DNA of 64,000 bases from CAIYRG01 sp964494505 (GTDB lineage: Bacteria > Pseudomonadota > Alphaproteobacteria > Micropepsales > Micropepsaceae): the NCBI GenBank assembly GCA_964494505.1, contig CAZBRO010000008.1:94024-158023 (forward strand), read 5' to 3'. Shown piece by piece: positions 61,407-64,000 of this stretch. Below the pieces are notes generated by a model, which was not told where the DNA came from, searched no databases, and saw only the letters and a program-made list of their open reading frames with translations. Made by a program: the position numbers and the translations under genes. Numbering within the stretch: the stretch's first letter is position 1; every line of letters begins with the position of its first letter.

Positions 61407-62195
61407 CTAACGCCGCTTCCGCCAGCGCAGCGACAGGCATGAGAGCCCGCCGTCGAGCTTGTTTATCTCGGTTACCGGAAGGGCGGCGACGTTGTACCCG
61501 GCACTCCGAAGCATGGCGATGGTCTTGGGGAAGCGCGCACCCACAAACATCGTATCGTTGACCCTCAGCGAATTCGCGGCGCCCTCTTCGCCATCGGGAA
61601 CCAGGAGGATTTTCAGGCCGGAAAAGATACCGGTATCGGCCATCGCCCTGGTCGTAAGCACCGCGTTTTCGGCCGGAAGCGAGACCCCGCTCTTCAGGTG
61701 AAGGAGGTCGCCGCGGGTCTCCACGATGCGCGCTTCACGGCCAAGGAGCGCGAGGTTCTTCTTGATGGCTTCGGCGCCGGCGCGATTGGTGCGCTTCGAC
61801 AGCCCGATGAACACCATGCCCGGCGTGACAAGGACATCGCCGCCGTCGGCGTATTCCTCGCCCTTGAGTTCGAGCACGGAATCGAAATGGCGCATCAGGG
61901 CGGGGCGCATCTCTTCGGCCTCGCCGACGCGGGTCGGCGTCCCGGGCCGCAAGAGGATGGCGCCTTCGGGCAGCACCAGAGCCGGATCCTCGACGAACAT
62001 GGAATCGGGAAAGTTCTCGAGCGGGGGAAGCACATCGACGCTGAGACCTGCCGCGCGCAGTGCCGCAACATAGGCGCTGTGCTCTTTGCGGACGGCCTCG
62101 TAGCTCGGCTCCGCTTTGGGATCGCCGCGCAGGCCGTCGACGACGCTCCTTCCCGGCTCGCGGACAATGGCATGGTCGAAATCGAATACCCGCAT
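61407..62195 (-). CDS. Dimethylarginine dimethylaminohydrolase (DDAH)-like protein
   Basis: A 262-residue member of the amidinotransferase superfamily. FPDSMFVEDPALVLPEGAIL, EEYADGGDVLVTPGMVFIGL, HLKSGVSL (catalytic His) and LDGGLSCLSLRW (catalytic Cys near the C-terminus) match DDAH. It hydrolyses methylated arginines to citrulline in relatives. It converges on the SRAP gene. Confidence 0.9.
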   Translation of the reverse strand: MRVFDFDHAIVREPGRSVVDGLRGDPKAEPSYEAVRKEHSAYVAALRAAGLSVDVLPPLENFPDSMFVEDPALVLPEGAILLRPGTPTRVGEAEEMRPALMRHFDSVLELKGEEYADGGDVLVTPGMVFIGLSKRTNRAGAEAIKKNLALLGREARIVETRGDLLHLKSGVSLPAENAVLTTRAMADTGIFSGLKILLVPDGEEGAANSLRVNDTMFVGARFPKTIAMLRSAGYNVAALPVTEINKLDGGLSCLSLRWRKRR

Positions 62196-62311
62196 GCGAT
62201 TCTCCGGGCGGCCCCTCTTCGCGTCGCGATCTTACGTTGCGCTGAGATGGCGGACCATAGAGTGACGGAAACGGCGCAAGCCCCTACACTGCGGGGATTC
62301 CAGGAGGGGCG

Positions 62312-63265
62312 ATGATGCTCAACGACATCTCGATCGGCTCGATTGTCTTATACCTGTTCGCCATTGCAATTCTCGTCGTCGTTTTCAGCAGTTTCTATAC
62401 GGTGACCCAGCAAACCGTCGCCATCATCGAGCGGTTCGGCCGGTATGTGCGGACCGAACAGCCCGGATTGCGCATGAAATTGCCCATCGTCGAGCAGGTC
62501 GCCAAGCGCGTGTCGCTGAAAGTCCAGCAGCTCGTCGTCGAGGTCGAAAGCAAGACCCAGGACAATGTGTTCGTGAAACTGCCGGTGGCGGTGCAGTACC
62601 AGGTCACCCGCGGCCGGGAATCGGATTCCTATTACCAGCTCGCCAACCACGAAGATCAGATCGAATCCTATGTGCTGGATGTGGTTCGCGCACAGGTTCC
62701 GAAAATGTCGCTCGACGAGGTCTTCGAACGGAAGGACGACGTCGGCCAGGTGGTCAAGAAAGAGCTTGGCGAATCCATGGGGATGTACGGCTTCACCATC
62801 GTGAACGCGCTGGTGCGGGACGTGGACCCCGCCGAAGGCGTGAAGACCGCCATGAACGAGATACAAACGCAGGAGCGGCTGAAGCAGGCCGCCCAAGCCA
62901 AGGGCGACGCGGCCAAGATTCTTGTGGTCAAACAGGCCGAAGCCGAAAAGGAAACCAAGAAGCTCCAGGGCGAAGGCATTGCCGCCGAGCGCGAAGCCAT
63001 TGCGGAGGGCATCAAGAAATCCGTCGAAGCGGTCGCCTCCAGCGGAAATATCGACCCGGCCGAGGCGATGCGGACGCTGCTGCTGACGCAATATTTCGAC
63101 ACGTTGGCCCGCATCGGCACCCAGTCCCACGCGACGACGATCTTCCTGTCGCATTCGCCGGGCGGAATGACCGATGTGATGAACCAGATCGCCACGGCGG
63201 TGATTTCGGGCAATCAGGTGACGCGTGCGGCCGATTCGCCCTCGGCGGCGCGAGAGACGGCCTAA
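62312..63265 (+). CDS. SPFH/stomatin-like membrane protein
   Basis: A 317-residue protein with one N-terminal membrane helix (IVLYLFAIAILVVVFSSFYT) followed by the SPFH domain (VAIIERFGRYVRTEQPGLRM) and a coiled coil rich in Ala, Lys and Glu (AAQAKGDAAKILVVKQAEAE). The ending (MRTLLLTQYFDTLARIGTQS) is typical of slipin/stomatin-like proteins, which organise membrane microdomains. No NfeD partner is adjacent. Confidence 0.92.
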   Translation: MMLNDISIGSIVLYLFAIAILVVVFSSFYTVTQQTVAIIERFGRYVRTEQPGLRMKLPIVEQVAKRVSLKVQQLVVEVESKTQDNVFVKLPVAVQYQVTRGRESDSYYQLANHEDQIESYVLDVVRAQVPKMSLDEVFERKDDVGQVVKKELGESMGMYGFTIVNALVRDVDPAEGVKTAMNEIQTQERLKQAAQAKGDAAKILVVKQAEAEKETKKLQGEGIAAEREAIAEGIKKSVEAVASSGNIDPAEAMRTLLLTQYFDTLARIGTQSHATTIFLSHSPGGMTDVMNQIATAVISGNQVTRAADSPSAARETA

Positions 63266-63305
63266 CGGCGTTTCGATTCGCGCTGGTGTCACCCGGCGCC
63301 AAAGC

Positions 63306-63339
63306 AAAAGCCCCGCGCGGTTTCCCGTGCGGGGCTTTT
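63306..63339. terminator. Bidirectional terminator between the SPFH gene and the rRNA operon
   Basis: AAAAGCCCCGC paired with GCGGGGCTTTT with a 12-base loop; the T-tracts on both strands (CTTTTGGTTT and CTTTTGCTTT) allow termination from either side. Confidence 0.9.
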
Positions 63340-63370
63340 GGTTTCGGTGTGTTGGCGGGATTATCTGGCT

Positions 63371-63394
63371 CATCCTTCGACAAGCTCAGGATGA
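63371..63394. repeat. CATCCTTCGACAAGCTCAGG-ATGA palindromic repeat
   Basis: A single complete copy of the element that is partly tandem at 41493-41550. It lies between the bidirectional terminator and 5S rRNA. Confidence 0.85.
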
Positions 63395-63421
63395 AGCGTC
63401 GTTATCGAATCCGTTTTTTGC

Positions 63422-63541
63422 AGGCCGGGCGGCGACCGACTCTCCCGCGTGTTAACACGCAGTACCATAGGCGCTGGGGGCTTTAACGGCCGAGTTCGGA
63501 ATGGGATCGGGTGGAATTCCCCCGCTATGACCACCAGGCCA
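63422..63541 (-). rRNA. rrf: 5S ribosomal RNA
   Basis: On the minus strand: CCTGGTGGTCATAGCGGGGG at the 5' end, CCCGATCCCATTCCGAACTC loop, and GGGAGAGTCGGTCGCCGCC near the 3' end, which is the standard 5S sequence and length (about 120 bases). Ends are approximate. Confidence 0.95.
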
Positions 63542-63556
63542 GCAAAAAACGGATTT

Positions 63557-63632
63557 GAGCGAATGGCGCGCAGCGAGTGGCGAATAAAACTATTCGCTAC
63601 TCACTATTGGCTATTCGCGTATCTCGAAATCC
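63557..63632. repeat. GCGAAT-type inverted repeat in the 5S-23S spacer
   Basis: GCGCAGCGAGTGGCGAATA and TATTCGCTACTCACTATTGG, followed by CTATTCGC, form a long imperfect inverted repeat between 5S and 23S rRNA. Similar words fill the efp-suhB gap. Confidence 0.75.
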
Positions 63633-63682
63633 AAACGAAGCGCGCCATCCTGGGATCATCACCAGGCATGGGACAAGTCATG

Positions 63683-64000
63683 CATGAGCGTTCAAGCCAA
63701 TCGAGCGATTAGGACTGGTAAGCTCAACGCATTGCTGCGCTTACACACCCAGCCTATCGACGTGGTAGTCTTCCACGGCTCTCAAGCGAGACCTGGTTTT
63801 GAGGTTAGTTTCCCGCTTAGATGCTTTCAGCGGTTATCTAGTCCGTACTTAGCTACTCGGCTGTGCCACTGGCGTGACAACCGATCCACCAGAGGTACGT
63901 TCTTTCCGGTCCTCTCGTACTAGGAAAAAGTCCTCTCAAGTTTCGAACACCCACGGCAGATAGGGACCGAACTGTCTCACGACGTTCTAAACCCAGCTCA
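63683..64000 (-). rRNA. rrl: 23S ribosomal RNA, 3' end (partial)
   Basis: The minus strand ends with the conserved 3' terminus (GCTTACCAGTCCTAATCGCT, then CGATTGGCTTGAACGCTC). The segment further in has the sarcin-ricin-proximal domain VI words (CCTAGTACGAGAGGACC-like complement at 63912-63925). The gene continues beyond the window. Confidence 0.97.

Noticed and set aside
1..64000. CRISPR array or prophage
   Set aside because: No regular repeat-spacer pattern and no phage structural or integrase genes were seen; the only mobile trace is the transposase tail at 24.1 kb.
1..64000. tRNA genes
   Set aside because: I saw no cloverleaf with a GGTTCGAATC-type T-loop in either strand by eye; tRNAscan-SE would be decisive.

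Overview
The window is a stretch of GC-rich chromosome from an alphaproteobacterium. The evidence is the ruvC-ruvA-ruvB-ybgC / tolQ-tolR-tolA-tolB-pal-cpoB block, a zapA gene paired with a ZauP-like coiled-coil gene, a 6S RNA between zapA and the 5-formyl-THF cyclo-ligase gene, and several families of palindromic intergenic repeats of the kind common in this class. The genus cannot be named from the sequence alone. Most of the window is housekeeping DNA. Accessory DNA is concentrated at 14.2-17.0 kb, 22.8-24.4 kb, 32.1-32.9 kb and 41-60 kb.

Layout. 1-2.0 kb: end of an isoprenylcysteine methyltransferase-like gene, purA and a lipoprotein gene (+). 2.0-14.0 kb (-, read right to left): the Tol-Pal envelope system (tolQRAB-pal-cpoB), tilS, ftsH, folP, glmM and thiD. 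14.2-17.0 kb: two paralogous class A acid phosphatases flank a secreted cyclase-family hydrolase and separate tolQ from ybgC. 17.0-22.8 kb (-): ybgC, ruvB, ruvA, ruvC, an OprB-like porin, yebC and a LigB-type dioxygenase. 22.8-24.4 kb: an AT-richer patch with a membrane protein gene and a broken transposase. 24.4-26.7 kb (-): ymdB-like phosphodiesterase, 5-formyl-THF cyclo-ligase, 6S RNA, zapA and zauP-like. 26.8-35.1 kb (+): central carbon genes tkt-gap-pgk-fba (class I), an inserted HEPN-type two-gene module, thiE, efp and suhB. 35-44 kb: a secreted esterase, an MsbA-like ABC exporter, a DHA2-type MFS exporter, secreted hypothetical proteins, a Tat-exported hydrolase and a DUF1194 protein. 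43.9-47.6 kb: a cysteine-rich Crp/Fnr regulator, an outer-membrane-type protein, and a ribbon-helix-helix/ParA pair. 47.9-60.4 kb: mostly exported hydrolases (two metallo-beta-lactamase-fold proteins, a cupin, an amidohydrolase, two Tat-exported lactonase-like proteins) and an isopropylmalate/tartrate-type dehydrogenase with its MFS transporter. 60.4-63.3 kb: a small basic protein, a SRAP-family protein, a DDAH-like hydrolase and an SPFH protein. 63.4-64.0 kb: 5S rRNA and the 3' end of 23S rRNA (-).

Two themes stand out. First, small palindromic repeats occur between genes and, in two cases, appear to lie inside essential folate and thiamine genes: one interrupts thiD in frame and one forms the N-terminus of folP. 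Second, several enzymes have intact folds but lack a key catalytic or metal-binding residue: an acid phosphatase without its nucleophilic histidine, an amidohydrolase without its HxH motif, a lactonase-like protein with Asp changed to Asn, and a SRAP protein without two active-site residues. The HEPN-type pair inside the glycolytic gene run and the chromosomal ParA/RHH pair are the best candidates for less-described systems.
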